Source: Pseudomonadota bacterium
GTDB taxonomy: Bacteria > Myxococcota_A > Polyangia > Haliangiales > Haliangiaceae
Length of the DNA stretch: 39,108 nt
NCBI GenBank assembly: GCA_022360315.1
Contig: JAKSDA010000224.1
Span: 1 to 39,108 of the forward strand
Direction of reading: 5' to 3'
The notes under the pieces are model-generated. The model was not told the DNA's origin and searched no databases. It saw only the letters and a list, made by a program, of their open reading frames with translations. Below, piece after piece: positions 10,934-19,814 of the stretch. Within the stretch, counting starts at the first letter, position 1. Each line of letters starts with the position of its first letter. Both the position numbers and the translations under genes were made by a program.

Positions 10934-11524
10934 TCAAGCATCTATCGAGTCCTTCGACTCGACAACCAACTCTCGTATGAGCTCGGTCGAGGATGCGTCC
11001 GGTGCTCCGGCCGGGGCGCGCGGCCGGACCAGATAGCGGCGCAGGGTCCAGGCCATTTGCGAGCCGACCACCGAGAACAGAAGCACCAGGGCAGAACACC
11101 GCGCGCAAAAGAGCGCCGGGCTGATCGGCAAAGAGGTCGCAGAAGATCACCCACAGCCCGGCCACAGCTCCGGCTGCAGCGACCAGCGCACCGAGTGGTG
11201 CAGCCAGAAAATCGCCCTCACTGGTGGCCAGAAGAAAGGCCACCGATGCAGCCAGGCCGAGAAGTATCACGCCGCAGGCGCGAAATCCCGCAACACTGCG
11301 TCGCCCACCCGAGCGGCCGGAGGAGCCGCGCCCATGAGCGAGGTTGCGATGTACAGCGCTGGCAGCATCACTGCGGTGACTCCGGCCAGAATGAGCGGCA
11401 GGGGCAGCGATCCGTGCGCGATGGCGACAGCTCCGCGCTGCATGCCCACGATCGCGCCGATGGCGAGTGGGCCGGCAGCGGCCAGGAGCCCGTCGGACGC
11501 GGTCATGCGATGTGGACTGGTCAT
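10934..11524 (-). pseudogene. Membrane protein gene with two frame changes
   Basis: Three successive minus-strand frames together read as one small polytopic membrane protein. Frame 1 (start ATG at 11524, with a good GGAGAC ribosome site) gives hydrophobic segments LLAAAGPLAIGAIVGM and LILAGVTAVMLPALYIATSL and stops at 11267. Frame 2 can continue from a GTG that overlaps this stop (GTGA, 11270), giving VILLGLAASVAFLLATSEGD and a further hydrophobic segment to VIFCDLF near 11130. Frame 3 then supplies ALVLLFSVVGSQMAWTLRRYLVRP and a hydrophilic tail to the stop at 10934. No single frame has a complete protein. Either the gene is decayed, the assembly has indels, or frame 1 and 2 are separate coupled genes. 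It lies directly upstream of the two-component genes. Confidence 0.6.
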
Positions 11525-11727
11525 TTTGTCTCCATTGTTTGTCGACATGCCCAGCTGGCCGGTTTTCGCCGGGTCAGCCAAAAGGGCGTCATGCCTTCCC
11601 GATAGAGTTGCACAGCGGTGTGGACGAGCCCGGGCGGAGCTGTGGCGGCGGCCGGGAGAAATCCCGGCGATTTTGTGGCGACCTGTCGTGCAGTCGAGCA
11701 ACTGGCCAGCCGGGTCGTGGTAGCCTC

Positions 11728-12798
11728 ATGGGTATGGTGCGGGATCAGCCCTTCGACCGAGTTGTCGCGATAGGCGATCTCAATGGCGCATACGACGTAT
11801 TGCGGGATATTTTGCTCGCCATGGATATCATCGACCAGCAGAACCGCTGGATCGGTGGCCGGGCTCATCTCATCCAGATCGGCGATGTATTCAACCGCGG
11901 CGGCCGGGCGCGCGATGCGTTGCGTCTACTCGACGCGCTGCGCAGAAAGGCACCGGCCGATGGTGGTCGCGTCACTGTGCTTTTGGGCAATCACGAAGTC
12001 ATGACCGTGCTGGGCAACGAGGCCTACTGCACGACCGAGGAGTACTTATCGTTTGCCAGCCACAGACAGCGCCGCCTGTGGCCGAAGCGGGTCGAACGGG
12101 CGATGCGCGAGCTCTATCATGATCATCCGCCGGACGGCCCGATCCTGCCGCTGGAACCCCGCCTCGAGGAATGGAAGATACTCAATGTGCCCGGCCGGAC
12201 TGCCATGCGACGGGCGCTGAGCTCGCACGGCGAACTCGGCCGCATCGTACGCAGACTGCCCATCGCGGTCATCGCCGCGGATTGCGTCTTCTGTCATGCA
12301 GCGATCACGCCGGTGTGGGCCCGCCTGGGCATTGATGGGCTCAATCGAGCGGCCGAGCGGGCGTGGCGATCGTCCCCGCGGTTTTTCGAAGATCTGCCCC
12401 ACGACGGCATCTTTTACGCCAAGCAGGGACCGCTGTGGAATCGTCAGATCACCCTGCGCGACAACGCGCGGACGCGGCAGCAACTCGACCGATCGCTGTT
12501 GCGATTGCAGGTCGAGCGAATGGTCGTCGGTCACACCCAGACCGAAAACGTACCGGGTGGAGAAAAAGGCCGTATCGCCCTGCGCCACCAGGAGCGGCTG
12601 GTCTGCATCGACGTCGGGCTGGGCCGCGAGGTGCCGTCGCCACGGACCGCGCTGCTCATCGAGGGCGGACGGGGATTGGAATGGACACCGTCGGGAACCC
12701 GCGTGCTGTGGCAGAATCACCGGACCTCGCCACGCTCGGGCAGGCCGCGGCCACGAGCGCGCAGGGCAAAAGCGAGCGCCGGCGAGCCGGGCCAGTGA
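11728..12798 (+). CDS. PPP-type metallophosphoesterase
   Basis: A 356-residue calcineurin-like metallophosphoesterase, a two-metal enzyme family that hydrolyses phosphomonoesters or diesters. Family blocks are in order: GDLNG (residues 16-20), GDVFNRGG (52-59), GNHE (87-90), CHAAI with a metal-ligand His (about 190), and VVGHTQTENV (about 270). Two canonical residues differ: the usual GDxHG reads GDLNG (Asn in place of the first His) and GDxxDRG reads GDVFNRG. The remaining ligands are intact, so activity is plausible but metal use may be altered. The last 40 residues are basic and probably disordered. The start ATG at 11728 has only a weak ribosome site (GTGGTAG); an ATG two codons later is possible. 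The gene is divergent from the two-component operon and convergent with the dioxygenase gene (28 nt gap). Confidence 0.85.
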   Translation: MGMVRDQPFDRVVAIGDLNGAYDVLRDILLAMDIIDQQNRWIGGRAHLIQIGDVFNRGGRARDALRLLDALRRKAPADGGRVTVLLGNHEVMTVLGNEAYCTTEEYLSFASHRQRRLWPKRVERAMRELYHDHPPDGPILPLEPRLEEWKILNVPGRTAMRRALSSHGELGRIVRRLPIAVIAADCVFCHAAITPVWARLGIDGLNRAAERAWRSSPRFFEDLPHDGIFYAKQGPLWNRQITLRDNARTRQQLDRSLLRLQVERMVVGHTQTENVPGGEKGRIALRHQERLVCIDVGLGREVPSPRTALLIEGGRGLEWTPSGTRVLWQNHRTSPRSGRPRPRARRAKASAGEPGQ

Positions 12799-12826
12799 CA
12801 CAGCCACATATGGTTCGAGAGTATCG

Positions 12827-14074
12827 CTACCAGGGCACAAAGCCCATTTGTCGCAGGCCGAGCTCGGTGAGGTCGTCGCGTCTGGCCCGGTCTGGATACT
12901 CGACTTCAACGTGTTCGGCGGCAAAATCGGGCGAGCTCTCGCCGCGCAAGAATGCCGATTTCTGCTCCTGCAAATAGGCGGCGTTCTTGCTACACCACGG
13001 CGCCGCAGCAATGTACATGACATTGCTGTAGCCGGTACCGTTGTGGGTGTTTTCGACCGCGTGGATCAGATCCGGATGCCACCACACTGTATCGCCGGCA
13101 TAAACCCTGGGAATGGACACGAGTCCCTGCAACACCGGTGCATGCCAGCGCGGAGTGATCGACAGGGCCCGGCCCGGCTCGGCGCCGCACAATACGTCGT
13201 CGGGGACATCGTCGGCAAGTGACCGCATGAGCAGGTAGACCATGGCGTCGGCCATGGGCACTAGTTGCAGAGTACCGTCATTCGGCCCCTGTTCGGACAG
13301 CGCAGTCCAGCCCTGAAAGGTGCGAAACATGCTGCATACCGCGGGTGAGGCAATCTTCTCGGTGTCGCCGCGATAGCCGGCATCAAACGGATCGTGGTCG
13401 CGCCATGCTGCGGAGAATACGTGGCGATAGACTCGCAGGTAGCCGGGATCGAGCCAGCGCTCTACCGACCCACCATCGACATGGGGCGACAGGCCGAGGG
13501 TGCCGTCGCCGGGTCGGCGCCGGCGGATGCGGTCGGCATACGTGCACTCGCGCCCGGGCACGTAGTCGCCGCCGGCCCCCGGTGTATCCCACCGCCACAG
13601 GCGATTGAGCGCTGCCCGTGTGATGGCCAGCCGCTGCGATTGCCGGGCCTCCACTTGCGGTCGTGACCAGTAGATGGCAAAAATTTGCGGCTGATTGTCG
13701 TGCAGCGTGCTGAAATATTGATCTCCTGCCGACCGCTTGTGCTGTCGATAATAACCATTTTTGACGATGTAGTCGGCGAGCTGTGCGTCCCATGCCTCGG
13801 CCTGCGCGCGCGGAAATGTGCCGCGCACGATGACCACACCGCGCCGGCGAATCTCGGCCGCGATCGGGCCCGGGATATCGCCCCCGCACAGAGCCTGGTA
13901 GGCCACCTCGGGTATCACGCGATCGCCCCGCGCAGCGCCCTGCGCGATCAACTCGGCTTCGCCACGGGTCCGCTGCTCGACTTCGGCAAACGTCTGCTCG
14001 AACCGGGGGATAGCGGCACGGAGTGCGCGTTTTTGCAACCCGATCGACGGTCTTGGTCTGTCTGTCGCTGACAT
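12827..14074 (-). CDS. DUF1479 (YbiU-like) Fe(II)/2-oxoglutarate dioxygenase
   Basis: A 415-residue member of the DUF1479 family, close in length to E. coli YbiU. The iron-binding facial triad of 2-oxoglutarate dioxygenases is visible: H198 and D200 in SPHVDGGS and H338 in WWHPDLIHAVEN. The start ATG at 14074 is preceded by AGAGGAA. Family members are linked to oxidation of small substrates; the true reaction is not known. The gene lies 46 nt downstream of the LacI-type repressor on the same strand, so it is likely controlled together with the sugar transporter, and could modify the imported compound (inference). Confidence 0.9.
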   Translation of the reverse strand: MSATDRPRPSIGLQKRALRAAIPRFEQTFAEVEQRTRGEAELIAQGAARGDRVIPEVAYQALCGGDIPGPIAAEIRRRGVVIVRGTFPRAQAEAWDAQLADYIVKNGYYRQHKRSAGDQYFSTLHDNQPQIFAIYWSRPQVEARQSQRLAITRAALNRLWRWDTPGAGGDYVPGRECTYADRIRRRRPGDGTLGLSPHVDGGSVERWLDPGYLRVYRHVFSAAWRDHDPFDAGYRGDTEKIASPAVCSMFRTFQGWTALSEQGPNDGTLQLVPMADAMVYLLMRSLADDVPDDVLCGAEPGRALSITPRWHAPVLQGLVSIPRVYAGDTVWWHPDLIHAVENTHNGTGYSNVMYIAAAPWCSKNAAYLQEQKSAFLRGESSPDFAAEHVEVEYPDRARRDDLTELGLRQMGFVPW

Positions 14075-14120
14075 CGTTTTTCGATTCCTCTGATCGATCA
14101 CAGATACCATCGACCCACGG

Positions 14121-15134
14121 TCACGTCGGACCCGGCTTTCGTCCGTGAAAGGTCGGTTTATCGATGACCTGGAGGTCATCGGCCTTTTCTCCGGCAAGGC
14201 GGCGCAAGAGCAGGCTGGCCAGCTGCTCGCCCGCCCTCTTCAAATCCTCGCCAAACGAGGTGATCTGTGGATCGATATAATCGAGCAGGGATGTGGTTTG
14301 CTTGGCGACGAAATCCACATCTCTGCCCTCGTCGGCACCGCCGGCCCGCGCTCCTGCCAAGAGGGCCAGGCAACGATTCTCGCTGCCACAGATGTATCCG
14401 TCGGGCGGCGTCGAAGAGCGCGCCGCGCGCCGCGCAAATGCGTTCAGCCGGGCTGGTTCCGCGCTCAGATCTACATCCCGGGGCAGATTGGGTTCGACTC
14501 CGGCCTCATACACTGCCCGCATATAACCGCCCAGCTGATGGCCATAATACGTATAAACCCGGGGCGGCGTTATCAATACTATGTTGCGCCTGCCGCGCGC
14601 CAGCAGGTATTTTGTAGCCCGATAGGTAAAGTCGAAGTTGTCGTAATCATGAAACGGATGGGGCGTCGACAGCTCGGTGCGGCCGTGGGTGATGAACGGG
14701 ATATCGCGCTCGTTGAGCAGCTTGACCCGTGGGTCCTGTGGTTCGGTATGGGTGATGATGAGCCCGTCGGCCAGCGAGTTGTCCACCACATAGGCCACTG
14801 GCTCCATGGGGTCCTGCCCCAGGCTCTGCGGCAATACGGTCAATAGATAACGCGTCTCACGCAAGGCCATGGTAATGCCGAGGATCATGTTGCGAGCAAA
14901 TTGATCGATCTCATCATCCTGGTTGAGTACAAACGCGATGACGAACGACCGGCCGGTGCGCAGGTGCACGCCAGCCCAGTTCGGGGTATATCCCACCTGT
15001 TTGGCCACCCGCTGCACCAGCTGGCGGGTCTCGGGGCGCAGATCAGACGCATTGTGAAGCGCCTTGGAGACCGTGGCCAGCGACAGGCCGGTCTTTTCGG
15101 CGATCGTTTTCAAAGTCGGCTTAACTTTGCTCAT
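14121..15134 (-). CDS. LacI/GalR-family transcriptional repressor
   Basis: A 337-residue LacI-type regulator. The N-terminal helix-turn-helix is LKTIAEKTGLSLATVSKAL (residues 8-26), followed by the hinge region RQLVQRVAKQVGYTPNWAG. The rest (from about 60) is a periplasmic-binding-protein-like effector domain with IAFVLNQDD, GLIITHTE and a C-terminal TSFGEDLKRAGEQLASLLL. The ATG at 15134 starts exactly at the domain; the upstream continuation of the frame is not homologous-looking. The gene is divergent from the sugar ABC operon, and two matching operator-like sites lie in between, which makes it the probable local repressor of the operon and perhaps of itself. The inducer is unknown. Confidence 0.93.
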   Translation of the reverse strand: MSKVKPTLKTIAEKTGLSLATVSKALHNASDLRPETRQLVQRVAKQVGYTPNWAGVHLRTGRSFVIAFVLNQDDEIDQFARNMILGITMALRETRYLLTVLPQSLGQDPMEPVAYVVDNSLADGLIITHTEPQDPRVKLLNERDIPFITHGRTELSTPHPFHDYDNFDFTYRATKYLLARGRRNIVLITPPRVYTYYGHQLGGYMRAVYEAGVEPNLPRDVDLSAEPARLNAFARRAARSSTPPDGYICGSENRCLALLAGARAGGADEGRDVDFVAKQTTSLLDYIDPQITSFGEDLKRAGEQLASLLLRRLAGEKADDLQVIDKPTFHGRKPGPT

Positions 15135-15285
15135 GATGTGTCGAGGGTAACCCGGTCTCATACTGGTTTGGCGACACCCCAGGACCGCAGATCCTGGGAT
15201 AACCCGAGTTCGTCGCCCACCGTGTGCACCTCGACGGCCCTGGCGACGTTGTGCCGGGGTGCCCGATCGCAACAGGATTCCATTT

Positions 15286-15299
15286 CTAAAACGTTTTCG
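15286..15299 (-). promoter_or_regulatory. LacI-type operator 1
   Basis: On the minus strand this reads CGAAAACGTTTTAG, a near-palindrome centred on the CG typical of LacI/GalR operators. It is 152 nt upstream of the repressor's ATG. The same 14-mer, with one change, is found at 15426-15439 in the other orientation. Binding by the neighbouring repressor is inferred from position and from the family's known operator form. Confidence 0.6.
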
Positions 15300-15412
15300 T
15301 AACCTGAATAGATTAGCTCTGGTGATTTCCGGATACAAGGGAATTGGGCATTATAGCGGCGATTCTTGCGCCTATTATTGCTCGTTCGCGCTGACCGGCT
15401 TCAATAATTTGG

Positions 15413-15442
15413 TTGACATGGATTTCGAAAACGTTGTAGTAG
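15413..15442 (+). promoter_or_regulatory. Promoter-like element of the sugar ABC operon
   Basis: A perfect -35 hexamer TTGACA (15413-15418) is followed 18 nt later by TAGTAG (15437-15442), a weak -10. The LacI-type operator 2 lies between and overlaps the -10, the classical position for a repressor. The start codon of the binding-protein gene is about 120 nt downstream. Confidence 0.5.
15426..15439 (+). promoter_or_regulatory. LacI-type operator 2
   Basis: CGAAAACGTTGTAG, differing at one position from operator 1 read on the opposite strand. It sits inside the predicted promoter of the transporter operon, so an occupied site would block RNA polymerase. The two sites are about 140 bp apart, which would allow looping (inference). 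Confidence 0.6.
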
Positions 15443-15560
15443 AGCATCTACTGAGTCGGCTGAGCAGCCGGCCGCGCCCGGGTGAGCAACGGGATGGGTC
15501 CCGGCTTGCCGCGATCGGGATTGCCGCCGGTGGAGCAGCCATGTACCGGGGAAACGATCT

Positions 15561-16826
15561 ATGCACACGTTGCTTTGGCCAGTCGCCGTTTTGACCCTGT
15601 CGATCGCTTGTAGCTCGTCCGGGCAGAGTAAGAACAACCGCGCCAACACGGTGGAGGTTCTCCACTGGTGGACGTCGGGAGCCGAGGCCGCTGCGCTGCA
15701 AGTGCTGCGGCGCGCCTTGACCGATCAGGCCATCGGCTGGGTGGACATGCCCGTGGCCGGGGGGGGCGGCAGCAACGCGATGACTGTGCTCAGAGCGCGG
15801 GTGGCGTCGGGAAATCCACCCACAGCGGTACAGATGCTCGGCTTTGATATCCTGGACTGGGGTGCCGAGAAGATCACCACCGATCTCAACGACGTGGCCA
15901 AGGCCGAGGGCTGGAACGAGGTGGTACCCAAAGCCCTGCAAGCGTTTTCGGTATACGATGGTGCGTGGATCGCGGCGCCGGTGAATGTGCATTCTACCAA
16001 CTGGATATGGGCCAACCGAAAGATCCTGGACGAGGTCGGTATCAAACCGCCACAAACCTGGCAGGAGCTGGTGGGTGCCCTCGACGCCATCCAGAGAGCG
16101 GGCTATATTGCCCTGGCCCACGGCGGTCAGGCGTGGCAAGAGGCGACCATTTTCGACAGTGTGGTGTTGGCGACCGGGGGCCCGGAGTTTTACCGAAAGG
16201 CAATGATTGCGCGCGACGACGGTGCCCTGCGTTCTGCCACCATGAGAGAAGTGTTCGCCCGAATGCGTACGTTGCGCACGTATGTCGACCCCAACTTTCC
16301 CGGCCGTGACTGGAACCTGGCATCGGCCATGGTCATCAAGGGTCGAGCCGCAATGCAGATCATGGGAGATTGGGCCAAAGGGGAATTTTCGAGTGCGAAT
16401 CAGAAAAGTGGCGAGGACTTCCTGTGTTTTCGTTTTCCCGGCACCCAGGGCAGTGTGCTCTTCAACTCGGATCAGTTCGTGATGTTCGACGTCGGGGACA
16501 AGCGCCGTCCGGCCCAGGTGGCCCTGGCCAGGTCGATTCTATCGCCAGAATTTCAGATCGCCTTCAACCGCATCAAGGGCTCAGTGCCGGCGCGCATCGA
16601 CGTATCTGATCATGCGTTTGACGATTGTGGCAAGAAGGCCATGGCCGAGCTGAAACAGGCCGCCGACTCGGGCACTCTTCTCGGCAGCTTTGCCCACGGT
16701 CACACCGGCCCCGCAGCCGTCAAGAACGCCATCTACGACGTCGTAACCGAGCACTTCAACGGCAACGCGACTCCCGAGCAGGCGACCGCGCAGCTGGTTG
16801 ACGCCGTGCGCACCGCTTCGCAGTAG
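15561..16826 (+). CDS. Sugar ABC transporter substrate-binding lipoprotein
   Basis: A 421-residue family 1 extracellular solute-binding protein. It has a lipoprotein signal with lipobox LSIAC (lipidated Cys17), then the mature domain opening with VEVLHWWTSGAEAAAL, typical of glucose/mannose-type binding proteins. Further family features are VNVHSTNWIWANRKILDEVGI, PPQTWQELVGALDAI and MQIMGDWAKGEF. It captures a sugar in the periplasm and delivers it to the two permeases encoded next. The ribosome site is GGGGAA about 8 nt before the ATG. First gene of a four-gene operon; it lies just downstream of the operator-containing promoter. Confidence 0.93.
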   Translation: MHTLLWPVAVLTLSIACSSSGQSKNNRANTVEVLHWWTSGAEAAALQVLRRALTDQAIGWVDMPVAGGGGSNAMTVLRARVASGNPPTAVQMLGFDILDWGAEKITTDLNDVAKAEGWNEVVPKALQAFSVYDGAWIAAPVNVHSTNWIWANRKILDEVGIKPPQTWQELVGALDAIQRAGYIALAHGGQAWQEATIFDSVVLATGGPEFYRKAMIARDDGALRSATMREVFARMRTLRTYVDPNFPGRDWNLASAMVIKGRAAMQIMGDWAKGEFSSANQKSGEDFLCFRFPGTQGSVLFNSDQFVMFDVGDKRRPAQVALARSILSPEFQIAFNRIKGSVPARIDVSDHAFDDCGKKAMAELKQAADSGTLLGSFAHGHTGPAAVKNAIYDVVTEHFNGNATPEQATAQLVDAVRTASQ

Positions 16827-16870
16827 TGGGGCCGAGGCGCTGCAGATTTATCGCACCTCGAGGTCTGGCC

Positions 16871-17776
16871 ATGGGGAAATCGGGTTGTACAGGGCACGGC
16901 GCACTGCTCGCACGACTGCAAGTCCATCTGCCCAAGTTGGTGCTGTCGCCGTCGGTTGCGCTGGTTCTGCTCTTTGTCTACGGCTTTATCCTGTGGACGG
17001 CATATCTCTCGGTGAGCACATCGAGAATGCTGCCCACCTACGAGTTTGCCGGCCTGGCTCAATACGCCAAACTATGGAGTCTGCCGACCTGGCACCTGGC
17101 ACTGAGAAACCTCTTTTTATTTGCACTCCTTTATATCGCGTTCTGCGTCGGCCTCGGCTTGCTCCTCGCCATTGCGTTGGATCAGCGTATTCGCGCAGAA
17201 GGTGGGCTCAGGGCCTTGTATCTCTACCCGATGGCGATCTCGTTCATCGTGGCGGGTACGGCCTGGAAGTGGATTTTGAACCCCGGATTGGGGCTCGAAA
17301 AAACTGTGCGCGCCTGGGGGTTCAGCGACTTCACCTTTGATTGGATCGTCGATCCCGATATGGCGATCTATACGGTCGTCATCGCCGCAATCTGGCAGAC
17401 CTCGGGGTTTGTGATGGCCATGTTCCTAGCCGGGTTGCGCGGAATCGACAGCGAATTGATTCACGCCGCCATGCTCGACGGTGCCTCGATGGTACAGATT
17501 TATCGCCGCGTAATCATCCCACAGCTTCGCCCGGCATTTCTATCGGCCGTGATCGTACTCTCCCATATGGCGATCAAAAACTACGATCTCGTCATTGCCC
17601 TCACCGGCGGTGGGCCGGGCAATGCCACCGAACTCCCGGCCACGTTCATGTACTCGTATACGTTTAACCGCAATCAAATGGGTGTCGGCGCCGCCAGCGC
17701 CATCGTCATGCTCATGATCATCGCATCGGTCATGGTTCCCTATCTCTTCGCCGAGTCCAAGGGTGGCCAGCGGTGA
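16871..17776 (+). CDS. Sugar ABC transporter permease 1 (MalF-type)
   Basis: About 301 residues with six hydrophobic segments. The binding-protein-dependent transport (EAA) loop is ELIHAAMLDGASMVQIYRRV followed by IIPQLRP, which contacts the ATPase. The context and order (first permease after the binding protein) fit the MalF/UgpA subfamily. I chose the ATG at 16871, with GAGGT upstream; the frame also offers a GTG at 16826 overlapping the previous stop, which would add 15 residues. The 3' end overlaps the next gene by 4 nt (GTGA). Confidence 0.92.
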   Translation: MGKSGCTGHGALLARLQVHLPKLVLSPSVALVLLFVYGFILWTAYLSVSTSRMLPTYEFAGLAQYAKLWSLPTWHLALRNLFLFALLYIAFCVGLGLLLAIALDQRIRAEGGLRALYLYPMAISFIVAGTAWKWILNPGLGLEKTVRAWGFSDFTFDWIVDPDMAIYTVVIAAIWQTSGFVMAMFLAGLRGIDSELIHAAMLDGASMVQIYRRVIIPQLRPAFLSAVIVLSHMAIKNYDLVIALTGGGPGNATELPATFMYSYTFNRNQMGVGAASAIVMLMIIASVMVPYLFAESKGGQR

Positions 17777-18633
17777 GCCGGCGAGGCAAATGCGGCGGGC
17801 GGATTCTTCTCCATGTGGGGCTCATCATCTGTGCCCTGGGGTATCTGTTGCCGCTATTCGTCATGCTCTCGACATCCTTCAAGTCACTCGACGAGATTCG
17901 CAGTGGCAACCTACTGTCATTTCCCGATGAGGTGACGGTTGAACCGTGGATTGCGGCGTGGCGCACTGCTTGTGTCGGCTTGAGCTGCAACGGCCTCAAG
18001 GGCTACTTTTGGAATTCTGTCGCCATTGCAGTGCCAGCGGTAGCAATTTCCACCACGCTCGGCGCCCTCAATGGTTATGTGCTGACCAAGTGGCGATTTC
18101 GCGGACACAATCTGGTTTTTGCCATGATGGTCTTTGCCTGTTTTATCCCGTTTCAGGTCGTGCTCGTTCCCATGGCTCAGGTACTCGGCTTTTTGGGTCT
18201 GGCCGATACTCGGCTGGGCCTGGTATTCGTTCATGTCATCTATGGGCTCGGATTCACCACTCTATTTTTTCGCAACTACTACGGCGTTTTTCCCGACGAG
18301 CTTTTTAAGGCGGCCATGATCGACGGCGCTTCGTTCTTTCAGACGTTCTTCCGTATCGCATTGCCCAACTCGGTACCCATTATCGTTGTCACAGTCATCT
18401 GGCAATTTACCAATATCTGGAACGATTTTTTGTTTGGTGCGTCGTTTACCGCCGGCCATAGTGCCCCCGTCACAGTGGCGCTCAACAATCTCGTCAACAG
18501 CTCAACCGGTGTCAAGGAATACAATGTTCACATGGCGGCCGCCATGATCGCTGCGCTGCCGACCTTGCTGGTCTACGTGCTGGCCGGCCGTTTTTTCGTC
18601 CGTGGCCTGATGGCGGGCTCGGTCAAGGGTTGA
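17773..18633 (+). CDS. Sugar ABC transporter permease 2 (MalG-type)
   Basis: A 286-residue inner-membrane protein with six hydrophobic segments and the EAA loop ELFKAAMIDGASFFQTFFRI followed by ALPNSVPI. It starts at a GTG that overlaps the stop of permease 1 (GTGA), a sign of translational coupling. The C-terminus GRFFVRGLMAGSVKG is the usual ending of MalG/UgpE-type proteins. It forms the heterodimeric channel with permease 1. Confidence 0.93.
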   Translation: MSRRGKCGGRILLHVGLIICALGYLLPLFVMLSTSFKSLDEIRSGNLLSFPDEVTVEPWIAAWRTACVGLSCNGLKGYFWNSVAIAVPAVAISTTLGALNGYVLTKWRFRGHNLVFAMMVFACFIPFQVVLVPMAQVLGFLGLADTRLGLVFVHVIYGLGFTTLFFRNYYGVFPDELFKAAMIDGASFFQTFFRIALPNSVPIIVVTVIWQFTNIWNDFLFGASFTAGHSAPVTVALNNLVNSSTGVKEYNVHMAAAMIAALPTLLVYVLAGRFFVRGLMAGSVKG

Positions 18634-18635
18634 TC

Positions 18636-19778
18636 ATGTCATTTTTGGAGATCCGCGGGCTCTACAAGCAATTTGCCAGCCTTGACATCCTCAATGGAAT
18701 CGACATTGCGGTCGCGCGGGGCGAATTTCTCGTCCTGGTCGGCCCGTCCGGCTGTGGCAAATCCACCTTGCTCAACATCATCGCTGGACTCGAGCAAGCC
18801 ACGCGAGGAGATATCGTGATCGATGGCTCTCGCGTCAACGAACTCCATCCATCCCGGCGCGATATTGCCATGGTCTTTCAATCCTATGCGCTCTATCCCA
18901 ACATGACTGTGGCGCAGAATATGTCGTTTGGGATGGAGATGCGCAAGGTCCCCAGGGCAGAGCGTGAACGCGCGCTGGCCGAAGTTGCCAGCACGCTGCA
19001 AATCGAACACTTGCTGGACCGCAAACCGAGGCAGCTGTCTGGCGGGCAAAGGCAGCGCGTTGCGATGGGCCGGGCGCTGGTGCGCAAGCCGCGGGTGTTT
19101 CTCTTCGACGAACCGCTGTCCAACCTGGACGCCAAGCTGCGGGTCGATATGCGCACCGAGATCAAGCGACTCCATCAATCTCTGCAAACCACTGTCGTCT
19201 ATGTCACGCATGACCAGGTCGAAGCCATGACTCTGGCCACGCGAATCGCAGTGATGCAGGGCGGAACCATTCAACAGTTTGGCAGTCCGGGCCAGATCTA
19301 CCACGAGCCGGCCAACCTCTTTGTCGCCGGCTTCATGGGATCGCCGTCCATGAACCTCTTTCCCGTCACTATTGAAGGTCCCAGTAGCAGCACTGATGAC
19401 GGGTCCGGACGCGGTGTGTTTGTCCGTGTCCATCGTTCCAGTGGACCTCCGCTGCGCCTGCGGCTGGCCGAACGGACGGTCAAGGCGGCCGCTCAACACC
19501 TCGGCCGCACAGCGATCCTGGGCCTGCGACCCGAGGCCATCACCGACGACAACGGCGCCGACCGCAGCAGTGCGGCGATTTCCCGCGCGCTGTGCCGGAT
19601 CGACGTGGTCGAGCCCACGGGCTCGGACACATTTGTTGTGACCATCCTAGGTGGCAAGGAAGTGATCGCACGCCTGCACGCCGACAGCAATCTCGCTCCG
19701 GGAATGCAGGCAATGCTGGCTTTCCACATGGAAAAAGCGATTCTGTTCGATCCCGACAGCCAGATGCGGATCGCATAG
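18636..19778 (+). CDS. Sugar ABC transporter ATPase (UgpC/MsmK-type)
   Basis: A 380-residue ATP-binding subunit. Walker A is GPSGCGKST (36-44), the signature is LSGGQ (134-138), Walker B is VFLFDE (154-159), and the switch His is H192 in VTHDQVEA. After about residue 235 comes a TOBE/OB-type regulatory domain containing GLRPEAI, as in MalK/UgpC-type ATPases, where it can bind regulators or sense the energy state. The start ATG at 18636 is 2 nt after the stop of permease 2 and has AAGGG upstream. It energises uptake by the preceding permeases; it may also serve other sugar transporters, as MsmK-type ATPases do. Confidence 0.94.
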   Translation: MSFLEIRGLYKQFASLDILNGIDIAVARGEFLVLVGPSGCGKSTLLNIIAGLEQATRGDIVIDGSRVNELHPSRRDIAMVFQSYALYPNMTVAQNMSFGMEMRKVPRAERERALAEVASTLQIEHLLDRKPRQLSGGQRQRVAMGRALVRKPRVFLFDEPLSNLDAKLRVDMRTEIKRLHQSLQTTVVYVTHDQVEAMTLATRIAVMQGGTIQQFGSPGQIYHEPANLFVAGFMGSPSMNLFPVTIEGPSSSTDDGSGRGVFVRVHRSSGPPLRLRLAERTVKAAAQHLGRTAILGLRPEAITDDNGADRSSAAISRALCRIDVVEPTGSDTFVVTILGGKEVIARLHADSNLAPGMQAMLAFHMEKAILFDPDSQMRIA

Positions 19779-19814
19779 CGAGTATAGTCCCGATAAACTG
19801 CATATTCGCAGCTG

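Noticed and set aside
10307..11605. Plus-strand open frame of 432 residues opposite the response regulator and membrane-protein genes
   Set aside because: Antisense to the response regulator; no domain features.
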